64,000 bases of DNA from JACKOB01 sp024234575 (GTDB lineage: Bacteria > Pseudomonadota > Gammaproteobacteria > Pseudomonadales > Oleiphilaceae). The notes under the pieces were generated by a model, which had not been told where the DNA came from, ran no database searches, and was given only the letters and a program-made list of their open reading frames with translations. The first letter of the stretch is position 1; every line of letters starts with the position of its first letter. The position numbers and the translations under genes are program-made. Where the stretch lies: the NCBI GenBank assembly GCA_051208035.1, contig JBPJFZ010000001.1:186001-250000 (forward strand), given 5' to 3'. This document shows positions 1-8,701 of the stretch, piece after piece.

Positions 1-2059
1 ATTGAAAGTTATTGCGCCCCTCAGATTTGGCGTGATACATCGCCATATCAGCCTTGCGTATTAGGTCTGCCTCATCGCGCCCATCGTCAGGTGAAATAGC
101 AATGCCTATGCTAGCGGAGACTGAGTATGGCATACCGCCTATATCAATATTTTTCTGGATAGAATCAAGCATGCGCTGCGCAATATGGGCGGCATCCCAA
201 AGATTATTGATGCGACTAATGACAATAACAAACTCATCTGCGCCCATTCTTGCAACGGTGTCCAGCGCTTTCACGTTAGCGACGAGCCTTTGTGCTGTCG
301 TCTTTAGAATGGTGTCTCCAATGTCATGTCCCATGGTGTCATTAATCGACTTAAACTTATCAAGGTCAACAAACATCACCGCCACATGAGAAACGCCATC
401 TAGCGCAGCTCCTACCGACTGCCGGATACGATCCAGCACAAGACGCTTATTCGCCAGCCCTGTCAGTGTGTCGTAGAACGCCAATTGGTTAATTTTATTT
501 TGCGCTTCACGCAAGGCGGTAAAATCTTCAGAAGTCGATACATAGTGAACGATATTACCGGCATCATCCCGGATTGGTGTTATAACGTCTTTGGACCAGT
601 AATCCCGCCCATCCTTTTTACGATAGTGAAACTCTCCGCGCCACTGTCCTTTATTTGGCAAGTCTCTTAATATTTGCTGGTATCTATCTGCCTCATCACT
701 ATTAAAGCAAAGAAACTTTGGCGACTTATTGAGCACATCTTCAGAGCCATAACCTGTCAGTTTTTCAAACTTTGGATTGATGTATTCAATTTCACCACGC
801 GGCGACATGATCAAGATTGCATCCGCACTCTGATCAACCGCACTGGATAACCTGCGAAACTGCTGCTCAACCTCTTTACGCTTTTCCTCAGATAAAATAT
901 TTGCTTGTGCATTGGTGATATCTTCCGCAAGGTTCTGTAGTAAGTTAACCAAGCGCTCATCAAAAACCTCTTTACGATCGGAATACAATACCAATACATT
1001 TTCAACAGTGTTGTTGACGATAATTGGCAAAGACGCGATGGACGCCAAACCATTCTCGTGAGCACGATCCCGCCACAGACCAAAATCGGGCTCATCAATA
1101 ATATTGTTAATACAAACGGCTTTTCGGTCTCTAATTGACATAATTACCGGGCCTTTAGCGGCCAATTGATTATCAAACCGTAAATCCAACGAATCGACAT
1201 AGCCACGGTCATGACCTGAGATACAAATAGGTTCAACTTTTTCTTTACCAACAGCACCAAACCAGGCAATTCTGAAACCGCCCTCATCTGTCACTATACG
1301 GGCAATGTTTTCGAACAGTGTTGCTTTATCCTTAAATAAATTAATCGCTCTATTACATTGGGTAAGTACCCCATATAATCGGTTGAGCTGGCTTAACTGT
1401 TCATTTTTTTGCATCCAGCGCGTAAGGTCTCTGCCTGTCGCCAAAATTAGCGTTTTTTTGTCTTTTACAAAAGGAGTAAGCAACAGCTCAACAAAAAGCT
1501 TTTCGCCTTGTTTTTTGGTAGCCCAGATTTGTAAACTCACAGGTGAATTTGTTGCCAATGCATCTTCTATTTTTCGCTTGAGCATCAGATGCGAATCGGG
1601 ATGCACTGCATCAATAGATAATTCTCTTATTTCTCGCAAGCTATACCCAATCGCCTTCAAGCCGGATGGGTTAGCATCAACATAAGTAAAATTTTCAGGG
1701 TCGACAAAATAAATTCCTTCGTAGGCGTTCCAGGTTAATTTGGAGAATTGTGAGTTTTGTTCCGAGATCACTCCCTCAAGTTCGAGAAAGCGTTTAAATT
1801 GCTTTAACGATGGTGGAGACAGCAATATCAAAAGCACGGCGCTTGCTGAACTCGCACTGATCACGAAAAAGCTGTCAGAGAACGGAAATACGAAGTGGGC
1901 AAACAGAATCGTGACGGATGACAGCATCAACGTCCAGTAAAATACTGCGACAACCTTGCTCTTGCCCCACCCCAGCATGCCAAATGCCACTGCAGAGCAA
2001 AACACGGCACCCCAGAAAATCATTGGCAGATTGGCAGCAACTACATGACCATTTAGCAT
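1..2059 (-). CDS. Membrane PAS-GAF-PAS-GGDEF protein, C-terminus cut by window edge
   Basis: Reading the complement from an ATG gives 686 open codons running off the left edge. Three hydrophobic helices lie at about residues 9-30, 36-56 and 62-80, followed by a PAS domain (about 104-215), a GAF domain (about 230-385), a second PAS domain (about 405-515) and a GGDEF domain (from about 525). GGDEF landmarks are clear: FYDTLTGLANKR, the metal-binding FVDLDKFKSIND, then the signature, which reads RMGADEF (606-610) instead of GGDEF. The usual inhibitory RxxD site reads KALD. The domain would make or bind cyclic di-GMP at the inner membrane. The altered signature may mean weak or no cyclase activity, which is common when an EAL domain follows; that part lies outside the window. 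It is divergent from the pterin synthase-like gene. Confidence 0.9.
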   Translation of the reverse strand, partial: MLNGHVVAANLPMIFWGAVFCSAVAFGMLGWGKSKVVAVFYWTLMLSSVTILFAHFVFPFSDSFFVISASSASAVLLILLSPPSLKQFKRFLELEGVISEQNSQFSKLTWNAYEGIYFVDPENFTYVDANPSGLKAIGYSLREIRELSIDAVHPDSHLMLKRKIEDALATNSPVSLQIWATKKQGEKLFVELLLTPFVKDKKTLILATGRDLTRWMQKNEQLSQLNRLYGVLTQCNRAINLFKDKATLFENIARIVTDEGGFRIAWFGAVGKEKVEPICISGHDRGYVDSLDLRFDNQLAAKGPVIMSIRDRKAVCINNIIDEPDFGLWRDRAHENGLASIASLPIIVNNTVENVLVLYSDRKEVFDERLVNLLQNLAEDITNAQANILSEEKRKEVEQQFRRLSSAVDQSADAILIMSPRGEIEYINPKFEKLTGYGSEDVLNKSPKFLCFNSDEADRYQQILRDLPNKGQWRGEFHYRKKDGRDYWSKDVITPIRDDAGNIVHYVSTSEDFTALREAQNKINQLAFYDTLTGLANKRLVLDRIRQSVGAALDGVSHVAVMFVDLDKFKSINDTMGHDIGDTILKTTAQRLVANVKALDTVARMGADEFVIVISRINNLWDAAHIAQRMLDSIQKNIDIGGMPYSVSASIGIAISPDDGRDEADLIRKADMAMYHAKSEGRNNFQ
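230..247 (-). other. Altered GGDEF signature (GADEF)
   Basis: These codons spell M-G-A-D-E-F, so the second glycine of the diguanylate cyclase signature is alanine. That glycine lies in the loop that contacts GTP. The rest of the domain is well conserved. Confidence 0.85.
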
Positions 2060-2318
2060 AAATTCACAAATTGAAATGGAACGGTTTAATATTCAAGGGT
2101 CTGGCAACAAGTGCTAATGTTAACCCCACCACTACCGCTGAATCTTCTGTTTAAGCTGTATCTAGCTTGCCAGAATATAATTATAGGCAATTTTTAAAAA
2201 TGTTCCCGGTTGACACAAATAACCCAACAAAACATCTTTCATTGAAAAGCATGTTTTCGCCGAGCATCTGGTACAATAAACACCGATCTATACCGCCGTA
2301 AACATATTGGACCATACC

Positions 2319-3170
2319 ATGAACAGACTATTCGTAGATAACCTGACAGTGATCGACTTTTCTTACTTTCATCCCGTTCGCGGTATCGTGGGCGAAAGCT
2401 GGATAGTAGATGTTGAGCTATCAGGCGAATTGGACGAACAAGGAATGGTCTTCGATTTTGGTCACGTTAAAAAACAGTTAAAAGCGTTAATTGATACAGA
2501 TGTGGATCACAAGCTGGTTGTTCCATGCCAGCTACCAGGATTGCTGATTAAAAAAGACGACAAGCAACTGGATATCGGTTTTCACGGAGCTAACAACGAG
2601 CGCTGGATACACCGTTCGCCTATAGATAGCGTTTTGTTACTTGCATGCGAAGACGTAACACCCGAAGCGTTATCTGAATATATCGCCGACATGCTCACCC
2701 AGGCACTCCCCCCTAATGTCGATGGCGTGGGCCTGACTATTCGCGCAGAGGTCATTGATGGTGCTTATTATCATTACAGCCATGGTCTAAAAAAGCACAA
2801 GGGCAATTGCCAGCGGATTGCACACGGGCACAGATCAAAGATCGAAATATACCTAAACGATATACGCGACCCGCAACTTGAAAAAGAATGGGCAGACAGA
2901 TTTAAAGACATCTATATAGGTACTGAAGAAGACGTTGTCAATGCTGCCAACGCTAAAGTTAGCAATGCATGTAGTTTTGCATACCAGTCGCAACAAGGTA
3001 ATTTCGAGCTGACACTACCAGCAAGGCAAGTGTACATAATGAACACTGATACGACCGTTGAATTAATCGCCCATCATATCGCCGACCGGGTTAAACAAGA
3101 CTATCCGGACAAGCAAGTCACTGTAAAGGCCTTTGAAGGTGTTGGTAAAGGCGCTATTGCGGAAGCCTGA
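2319..3170 (+). CDS. Tandem T-fold 6-pyruvoyl/6-carboxytetrahydropterin synthase-like protein
   Basis: A 283-residue protein made of two PTPS/QueD-type T-folds. QueD makes 6-carboxytetrahydropterin from dihydroneopterin triphosphate for queuosine. The first half carries GMVFDF and the VDHKLVV segment matching the catalytic Asp-His, plus an IRAEV glutamate strand, but where the zinc-binding HxH is expected it reads GES. The second half has YSHGL, then a cysteine and HGH (NCQRIAHGH), which match the zinc ligands and catalytic cysteine, but lacks the Asp-His. The two halves together hold one full set of active-site residues. I chose the ATG at 2319; an in-frame TTG four codons upstream is less likely. 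It stands alone, so the exact pterin role is inferred. Confidence 0.85.
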   Translation: MNRLFVDNLTVIDFSYFHPVRGIVGESWIVDVELSGELDEQGMVFDFGHVKKQLKALIDTDVDHKLVVPCQLPGLLIKKDDKQLDIGFHGANNERWIHRSPIDSVLLLACEDVTPEALSEYIADMLTQALPPNVDGVGLTIRAEVIDGAYYHYSHGLKKHKGNCQRIAHGHRSKIEIYLNDIRDPQLEKEWADRFKDIYIGTEEDVVNAANAKVSNACSFAYQSQQGNFELTLPARQVYIMNTDTTVELIAHHIADRVKQDYPDKQVTVKAFEGVGKGAIAEA

Positions 3171-3476
3171 TTTTCAGCTTTCAACATTCTAAATTAATCA
3201 GAAGACTCAGTGGCTAAAAAACCGCCTGCCAATACAGGCTATTCAGGGCTGCGACTAAAGTCTAAGCCCTGACGATAATCTCCGCAGCTCATATCCCTTA
3301 ACTATTTCTTTATAGTGAGCACTCTCCTATGAACTCACATTTGACTTGTGAAAACGCCGGTTACCAGTTAAGTTTATAGAGTTGGTTTTCTACATCAATC
3401 ATATGGCACAACGCCGACTTAAACGTTACTTGATAAAATAATTACTCGAAACAATAACAATTAAGGTGAATAAAAC
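3171..3476. other. Intergenic region before the aap operon
   Basis: No gene is seen. It holds the stem-loop at 3243-3272 and a short GCCTG/CAGGC hairpin just before it. A TTGACT at about 3343 resembles a -35 box, but I see no matching -10 at normal spacing, so the aap promoter is not resolved. An AAGGTG ribosome site precedes aapJ. Confidence 0.5.
3243..3272 (+). terminator. Composite stem-loop after the pterin synthase-like gene
   Basis: TCAGGGCT pairs perfectly with AGCCCTGA, and inside the loop GACT pairs with AGTC, giving a long two-part hairpin about 70 bases after the stop codon. There is no T-run, so it may act as an mRNA end stabiliser or a weak terminator. Confidence 0.5.
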
Positions 3477-4496
3477 ATGACTAGAAACAAATCATTAGTA
3501 TCAGCGGCGATCGTCAGTCTGGCTATTGGCTCGACAGCTGCACAAGCCGATACCCTGGAAAATGTTACAAAGAAAGGCTATGTACAGTGCGGCGTCAGTA
3601 CCGGTCTTCCGGGGTTTTCTAACCCGGATGAAAAAGGTAACTGGACAGGAATCGATGTAGACGTTTGCCGCGGTGTTGCCGCCGCCGTGCTGGGTGATGC
3701 ATCAAAAGTTAAGTACATTCCTCTAAATGCTAAAGAACGATTTACCGCTTTGCAGTCTGGCGAAATAGACCTCCTTTCAAGAAACACTACCTGGACGCTC
3801 TCACGTGATGCCTCGCTGGGAATGAACTTCTCGGGTGTTACCTATTACGACGGTCAGGGTTTTCTCATCAACAAAGGATTGGGCGTCAAAAGTGCCACAG
3901 AGCTTGACGGCGCATCCATCTGTATTCAAGCAGGCACAACAACCGAGTTAAACGTATCCGATTACTTCCGCCTTAAAGGCATGAAGTTTGAACCTATCGT
4001 ATTTGATACGTCTGATCAGACCGTTAAAGGGTTCGAAGCGGGTCGCTGCGATGTGTTAACGTCAGACCAGTCACAGCTATACGCACTGCGGATAAAACTC
4101 GCCGAGCCAGAAAAGGCAATGGTACTGCCGGAAGTTATCTCTAAAGAACCGCTAGGGCCTTCTGTTCGTCAAGGTGACGACAAATGGTTCAGCATTGTGA
4201 AGTGGACGCTGTTCGCCATGATCAATGCCGAAGAACTAGGGGTCAGTTCAGCGAATGTTGATAAAATGAAAACGTCTGATAACCCGTCCATAAAGCGACT
4301 GCTGGGCACGGAAGGCGGTTTGGGGGCTAATCTTGGCGTTAGTGATGATTGGGCCTATAAAATCGTTAAGCAAGTTGGCAATTACGCAGAAATCTTTGAT
4401 CGTAATGTCGGCGAAAGCTCTCCACTGAAAATCTCTCGCGGGCTCAATGCTCTGTGGAGCGATGGTGGCCTGATGTACGCACCCCCAGCCAGATAA
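3477..4496 (+). CDS. aapJ: General L-amino acid ABC transporter, periplasmic binding protein
   Basis: A 339-residue periplasmic solute-binding protein of the AapJ/BztA type (polar amino acid family 3). The N-terminus is a clean Sec signal peptide ending near AAQA (residue 24). The mature part has the family pattern: VQCGVSTGLPGFS near the start, a DVDVCRG-type first lobe, and GRCDVLTSDQSQLYALR in the second lobe. It captures amino acids and delivers them to the AapQM membrane channel. It is the first gene of a four-gene operon transcribed in one direction. A stem-loop directly after the stop fits the usual excess of binding protein over permease. Substrate range (glutamate, aspartate, branched-chain and others) is inferred from the family. 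Confidence 0.93.
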   Translation: MTRNKSLVSAAIVSLAIGSTAAQADTLENVTKKGYVQCGVSTGLPGFSNPDEKGNWTGIDVDVCRGVAAAVLGDASKVKYIPLNAKERFTALQSGEIDLLSRNTTWTLSRDASLGMNFSGVTYYDGQGFLINKGLGVKSATELDGASICIQAGTTTELNVSDYFRLKGMKFEPIVFDTSDQTVKGFEAGRCDVLTSDQSQLYALRIKLAEPEKAMVLPEVISKEPLGPSVRQGDDKWFSIVKWTLFAMINAEELGVSSANVDKMKTSDNPSIKRLLGTEGGLGANLGVSDDWAYKIVKQVGNYAEIFDRNVGESSPLKISRGLNALWSDGGLMYAPPAR

Positions 4497-4509
4497 TAAA
4501 TGCTGGGAG

Positions 4510-4540
4510 CCAGAGAGAGCGCGTAATGTGCTTTCTCTGG
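4510..4540 (+). terminator. Stem-loop between aapJ and aapQ
   Basis: CCAGAGAGAGC pairs with GCTTTCTCTGG (11 pairs, one G-T) around a 9-base loop, starting 14 bases after the aapJ stop. There is no long T-run, so partial termination or protection of the aapJ message from 3' decay is more likely than full termination. This placement is typical of binding-protein operons. Confidence 0.65.
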
Positions 4541-4586
4541 TTTGTCATTCGACATTGCGCGAATTACTGTGTCGCGGGAGAAGACT

Positions 4587-5777
4587 GTGCAGAAAGATAG
4601 CAACGAAAACCCTGAACTAAAAAAAACAAACCTCTGGAATGATGCAAATTTCAGGGCCATTCTTTTTCAAGTTGTCGCTATCCTGGCGGTATTTGGTTTC
4701 ATTGGTTACATAGTCAATAACGCACTGACCAATATGGAACAGCGCGGTATCGTCACCGGATTTGGCTTTCTAACCGATCAAGCGGGTTTTGGCATCGTTC
4801 AAACGCTTATCGACTATACAGAAACAGATAGCTATGGACGCACATTCGTCGTCGGATTACTTAATACTGTTTTGGTCTCATTTTTAGGCATTATTCTCGC
4901 CACATTGCTTGGGTTTCTCATAGGCGTCGGCCGGCTTTCAAGCAATTGGCTTATTTCAAAACTATCCAGTCTGTATATTGAGATTTTTCGTAACATTCCC
5001 TTACTCCTGCAAATTTTCTTTTGGTACTTTGCCGTACTGCGTGCGCTGCCCCCTCCAAAGCAAAGCTTTGATCTCGGTGCCGGAGCATTCTTGAACATCC
5101 GTGGTTTTTTCCTGCCCAAACCAATTTTAGAGGATGGATTCTCCTGGGTAATTGGCGCCTTTATTTTGGCAATTGCGGCGGTAGTCTACCTGGTAAAAAG
5201 CAACAAGCGCAGACAGCTGGAAACGGGTATTTATAAGCCAGTATTACTTCCTTCGTTAGCCATTCTGTTTATTTTGCCTGCTCTAGTATTTTTTGTGGTT
5301 GGCCAGCCGCTATCCTGGGATTACCCAGCCCTTAGAGGGTTTAACTTTCAAGGCGGTCTCTCAATCATTCCAGAACTAATGGCCTTACTGGTGGCGCTAA
5401 CGATTTATACCGCTGCATTCATTGCAGAAGTTGTCCGCTCGGGCATTGAGGCAGTCTCAGACGGCCAAAGTGAAGCAGCTGATGCACTAGGATTATCGAA
5501 TGGTCAGCGCCTTCGTCTAATTGTTATTCCTCAAGCGCTGAGGGTGATCATCCCCCCTCTGACCAACCAGTATCTAAATCTGACGAAAAACTCCTCGTTA
5601 GCTACAGCCATTGGCTATCCGGACCTAGTCTCGGTATTCTCCGGCACAACGCTTAACCAGACCGGCCAGGCAATCGAAATTATATTTATGACTATGGGAG
5701 TTTATCTAACCCTCAGTCTGCTCACATCATCGCTGATGAATTGGTATAACCGACGTGTGGCCCTAGTGGAACGATAA
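4587..5777 (+). CDS. aapQ: General L-amino acid ABC transporter permease AapQ
   Basis: A 396-residue inner-membrane permease of the His/Glu/Gln/Arg family, larger than the usual 220 residues, as is typical of AapQ/BztB. It has several membrane segments, a periplasmic insert and, near residues 300-325, the EAA loop (EAADALGLSNGQRLRLIVIP) that docks on the ATPase. The reading frame is open from a TTG at 4542, but a GTG at 4587 is preceded by GGGAGAAG at good spacing and gives the family's normal length, so I use it. It works with AapM as a heterodimeric channel. Confidence 0.9.
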   Translation: MQKDSNENPELKKTNLWNDANFRAILFQVVAILAVFGFIGYIVNNALTNMEQRGIVTGFGFLTDQAGFGIVQTLIDYTETDSYGRTFVVGLLNTVLVSFLGIILATLLGFLIGVGRLSSNWLISKLSSLYIEIFRNIPLLLQIFFWYFAVLRALPPPKQSFDLGAGAFLNIRGFFLPKPILEDGFSWVIGAFILAIAAVVYLVKSNKRRQLETGIYKPVLLPSLAILFILPALVFFVVGQPLSWDYPALRGFNFQGGLSIIPELMALLVALTIYTAAFIAEVVRSGIEAVSDGQSEAADALGLSNGQRLRLIVIPQALRVIIPPLTNQYLNLTKNSSLATAIGYPDLVSVFSGTTLNQTGQAIEIIFMTMGVYLTLSLLTSSLMNWYNRRVALVER

Positions 5778-5840
5778 CATGATATCCATACAGACTATCT
5801 CGCTCGAAATATAACACTACGACAGAATGAGACTCATATT

Positions 5841-6938
5841 ATGGGAAAAGTACACGTACCCAAGCCCAATTTGCCACCACCGTCGAATTCTATCGGCGCA
5901 ATTGCCTGGGCGAAAAAGCATCTATTTTCCACACCACTAAATAGTGTCCTGACGATTATCGGCATGTACCTTGTCGTCACCATGGGCTACTGGACGATAA
6001 ATTGGGCCTTCATTAACGCTGACTGGGTAGGCGACAGCCGGGAAGCATGCACCAGCTCTGGGGCCTGCTGGGTATTTGTGAGCGCGCGTTTTAATCAGTT
6101 TATCTACGGGTTTTACCCTGAGTCTGAAATATGGCGGGTAGACCTGATGTTTGCCATATTTACCGTTCTGCTACTTGCACTCGTTATTGAGCAAACTCCT
6201 AAGAAAGCCTGGATTGCGGCTTTCACGCTCGTCGTATTTCCCATTATTGCCTTCTTTTTGCTTTACGGCGACGCTTTTGGACTGGAAAGAGTCGAAACCC
6301 ACAAGTGGGGCGGCCTAATGCTAACGCTGGTGCTGGCGGTTGTAGGTATAGTTGCATCTTTGCCTATTGGCGTACTGCTGGCACTGGGACGCCGCTCCAA
6401 TATGCCGATTATCAAAAATCTTTGTGTTGTCTATATCGAGTTTTGGCGCGGTGTACCGCTCATTACCGTGTTATTTATGGCGTCCGTTATGTTGCCGCTA
6501 TTTATGCACGCAGGCGCAGAAACTGACAAACTCATTCGCGCTATGATCGGCATCGTGCTATTTCAGGCGGCCTACATGGCAGAGGTTGTGCGTGGTGGCT
6601 TACAGGCAATCCCCAAAGGACAATTTGAAGCGGCAGACGCACTTGGGTTGAACTACCCCAAGACGATGGGTCTGATCATTCTGCCGCAGGCACTTAAACT
6701 GATGATTCCAGGTATCGTTAATACTTTCATCGCATTGTTTAAAGATACCAGCCTGGTGCTTATTATCGGTTTATTTGATCTGCTCGCCATTGTTCAGTCT
6801 GCGCTCGCCGATCCTAAATGGCTTGGCTACTCAGTGGAAGGCTATGTCTTTGTTGCGTTTATGTTTTGGATCTTCTGCTTTGGCATGTCCAAATATAGCC
6901 AACACCTTGAAAAGAAATTAAACACCGGGCACCGCTAA
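5841..6938 (+). CDS. aapM: General L-amino acid ABC transporter permease AapM
   Basis: A 365-residue permease, the partner of AapQ. Membrane helices are spread over the whole length, with a long N-terminal extension holding a cysteine-bearing loop (CTSSGACW, about residues 70-77) typical of AapM/BztC. The EAA loop (EAADALGLNYPKTMGLIILP) lies near residues 260-280, followed by the helix with FKDTSLVLIIG, a conserved family segment. It starts with ATG about 60 bases after aapQ and is followed by the ATPase gene within 30 bases. Confidence 0.93.
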   Translation: MGKVHVPKPNLPPPSNSIGAIAWAKKHLFSTPLNSVLTIIGMYLVVTMGYWTINWAFINADWVGDSREACTSSGACWVFVSARFNQFIYGFYPESEIWRVDLMFAIFTVLLLALVIEQTPKKAWIAAFTLVVFPIIAFFLLYGDAFGLERVETHKWGGLMLTLVLAVVGIVASLPIGVLLALGRRSNMPIIKNLCVVYIEFWRGVPLITVLFMASVMLPLFMHAGAETDKLIRAMIGIVLFQAAYMAEVVRGGLQAIPKGQFEAADALGLNYPKTMGLIILPQALKLMIPGIVNTFIALFKDTSLVLIIGLFDLLAIVQSALADPKWLGYSVEGYVFVAFMFWIFCFGMSKYSQHLEKKLNTGHR

Positions 6939-6965
6939 AATATAAAATACTGACGGGACTATATT

Positions 6966-7733
6966 ATGACAACGACCCCAATGCCCTCGAATGACAATCA
7001 AGTCATGATTGAGCTGAAAAACGTTAACAAGTGGTATGGCGCCTTTCATGTATTGAAAGACATCAATTTGACGGTAAGAAAAGGCGAGCGAATCGTTATT
7101 TGCGGACCTTCTGGTTCGGGTAAGTCCACAATGATTCGATGCATCAATCGCCTGGAAGAACACCAGAAAGGCGATATCATTGTGGATAAAGTGCCACTGA
7201 CCAACGATTTAAAAAATATCGAATCGGTACGACGAGAAGTGGGAATGGTATTTCAGCACTTCAACCTATTCCCTCACCTTACGGTTTTGCAAAACTGCAC
7301 ACTGGCGCCAATCTGGGTTAGAAAGACATCGCAAAAGGACGCTGAGGCAAATGCCATGCGCTTTCTGGAACGTGTCAAGATTCCCCAGCAGGCGCTTAAA
7401 TACCCAGGTCAATTGTCTGGCGGCCAGCAGCAGCGCGTCGCCATCGCCCGCAGTTTGTGCATGAATCCACAGGTCATGCTCTTTGATGAGCCAACTTCCG
7501 CACTAGACCCGGAAATGATTAAAGAAGTGTTGGACGTCATGATTGAGTTAGCCGAAGAAGGCATGACAATGTTATGTGTGACACATGAAATGGGCTTTGC
7601 GAAAACAGTTGCTGACAGGGTTATCTTTATGGATGGCGGCGAAATCATCGAAGAGAACAATCCGCACGAGTTTTTTGACAATCCACAGTCAGAGCGTACA
7701 CAAGAGTTCTTAAGCCAGATACTTAATCACTGA
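6966..7733 (+). CDS. aapP: General L-amino acid ABC transporter ATP-binding protein
   Basis: A 255-residue ABC ATPase with Walker A GPSGSGKST (47-55), a Q-loop in MVFQHFNLFPHLTV, the signature LSGGQQQR, Walker B VMLFDEPTSALDP and the switch histidine in CVTHEMGFA. The sequence is of the GlnQ/HisP/AapP class. It powers uptake of the amino acids bound by AapJ through AapQM. It is the last gene of the operon; no clear terminator follows before the convergent asparaginase-like gene. Confidence 0.95.
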   Translation: MTTTPMPSNDNQVMIELKNVNKWYGAFHVLKDINLTVRKGERIVICGPSGSGKSTMIRCINRLEEHQKGDIIVDKVPLTNDLKNIESVRREVGMVFQHFNLFPHLTVLQNCTLAPIWVRKTSQKDAEANAMRFLERVKIPQQALKYPGQLSGGQQQRVAIARSLCMNPQVMLFDEPTSALDPEMIKEVLDVMIELAEEGMTMLCVTHEMGFAKTVADRVIFMDGGEIIEENNPHEFFDNPQSERTQEFLSQILNH

Positions 7734-7778
7734 GTCTCAAATAAATAGCTACAAATAGAGAGTTATCAACTAAAACTG

Positions 7779-8261
7779 TCAGAGCACCTCAAAACGGTGT
7801 TCTGCTACATTTTTCCGGGCCGACAGCGGATTAAAAATTTGCCCGTTCATCGCCACATAGATCCCCACAGGCAAGAGTTGTAACGCTGCCACAGCATAAC
7901 CAATATTAAAGATAGCATCGCTCTCGCGTAATCTGGCGGGTTGCATAGAGCCCGTCATAACTACTGTTTTATTAATCCCCTGCAATGCCAGCCCTGTATT
8001 GATCATCGTGTCTGTGCCGTGGGTAATTAACACCCTATCCTGTTTAGCGGCGAGCACTCGTTCACGAATTAGCTGACGGTCTTCTTCGGTTAACTCAAGA
8101 CTATCTTTGCGTAATACCGACTCAATATCGTATTCGATGCTGACATTCGCCTCTTTCAAAATCTGCTCTATTGGAGAAGTACCCACCTGGAACTCACTTT
8201 TCGCATCAAAGTAGATTTTATCAATGGTACCCCCCGTCGTAATAATTTTGATCGGCATCAT
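7779..8261 (-). CDS. Single-domain asparaginase-like protein
   Basis: A 160-residue protein that covers only the N-terminal catalytic domain of bacterial L-asparaginases. Both catalytic threonine motifs are visible: TTGGTID at residues 7-13 and THGTDTM near the middle. The segment with the catalytic lysine of full-length enzymes reads MTGSMQPARL, so arginine rather than lysine may sit nearby. The C-terminal domain, which completes the active site of the normal tetramer, is missing and the frame ends cleanly. The frame is open further upstream, but the ATG at 8261 has GGAG six bases before it and starts right at the beta-strand before TTGGTID. Short proteins like this exist in other gammaproteobacteria; activity is uncertain. 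Confidence 0.82.
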   Translation of the reverse strand: MMPIKIITTGGTIDKIYFDAKSEFQVGTSPIEQILKEANVSIEYDIESVLRKDSLELTEEDRQLIRERVLAAKQDRVLITHGTDTMINTGLALQGINKTVVMTGSMQPARLRESDAIFNIGYAVAALQLLPVGIYVAMNGQIFNPLSARKNVAEHRFEVL

Positions 8262-8458
8262 AAGCTTCTCCAGACTAGATGTTTCGGTTTTAATTGCGAT
8301 GACATTTTCTTTGCAGTGAGATTCGTAAGTGTAGTCTGGCCAGGTACGTACTTCCACAACCCGAAGATAAGTGCTTGCTAACTAAGTTAAAAAATAAACG
8401 ATGCTGTTGAGTAATAGGTAAAAAATAAATATGTCTTGCCAGAAACATTATTGAAGGC

Positions 8459-8490
8459 AAAAAAAAGCCTGGTATTAACCAGGCTTTTTA
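8459..8490 (-). terminator. Rho-independent terminator of the tRNA transcript
   Basis: On the complement, AAAAAGCCTGG pairs with CCAGGCTTTTT around a six-base loop and runs into a T-tract. It lies directly downstream of tRNA-Glu. Confidence 0.88.
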
Positions 8491-8493
8491 ATA

Positions 8494-8569
8494 TGGCATC
8501 CCGTAGGGGAGTCGAACCCCTGTTACCGCCGTGAAAGGGCGGTGTCCTAGGCCACTAGACGAACGGGAC
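8494..8569 (-). tRNA. tRNA-Glu (UUC)
   Basis: A 76-base cloverleaf on the complement. The anticodon loop reads CTTTCAC (anticodon TTC), the T-loop is GGTTCGACTC and the 3' CCA is encoded. The sequence is very close to enterobacterial tRNA-Glu. The first acceptor pair is G-U instead of G-C. It is cotranscribed behind tRNA-Ala, close to the gene for the enzyme that charges it (gltX). Confidence 0.96.
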
Positions 8570-8581
8570 TTAAAAACGAAT

Positions 8582-8657
8582 TGGTGGAGCCAGACGGGAT
8601 CGAACCGTCGACCTCAACGCTGCCAGCGTTGCGCTCTCCCAGCTGAGCTATGGCCCC
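8582..8657 (-). tRNA. tRNA-Ala (GGC)
   Basis: A 76-base cloverleaf on the complement with anticodon loop CTGGCAG (anticodon GGC), T-loop GGTTCGATCC and encoded CCA. The acceptor stem has the G3-U70 wobble pair, the alanine identity element. Twelve bases separate it from tRNA-Glu. Confidence 0.96.
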
Positions 8658-8665
8658 AAGCACCA

Positions 8666-8701
8666 ACGGAGCCGTATGTTAGAGATTTAGCCCGGCTCCG
8701 T
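8666..8701 (-). repeat. 9-bp perfect inverted repeat around the tRNA promoter -10
   Basis: ACGGAGCCG and CGGCTCCGT are exact inverted copies flanking the -10 box and touching the -35 box. In a transcript coming from gltX they would fold into a hairpin with an 18-base loop, so it could be the gltX terminator or an operator. Confidence 0.7.

Noticed and set aside
8494..8657. tRNA genes as an integration site
   Set aside because: No integrase, no repeated tRNA 3' end and no foreign genes lie beside them.
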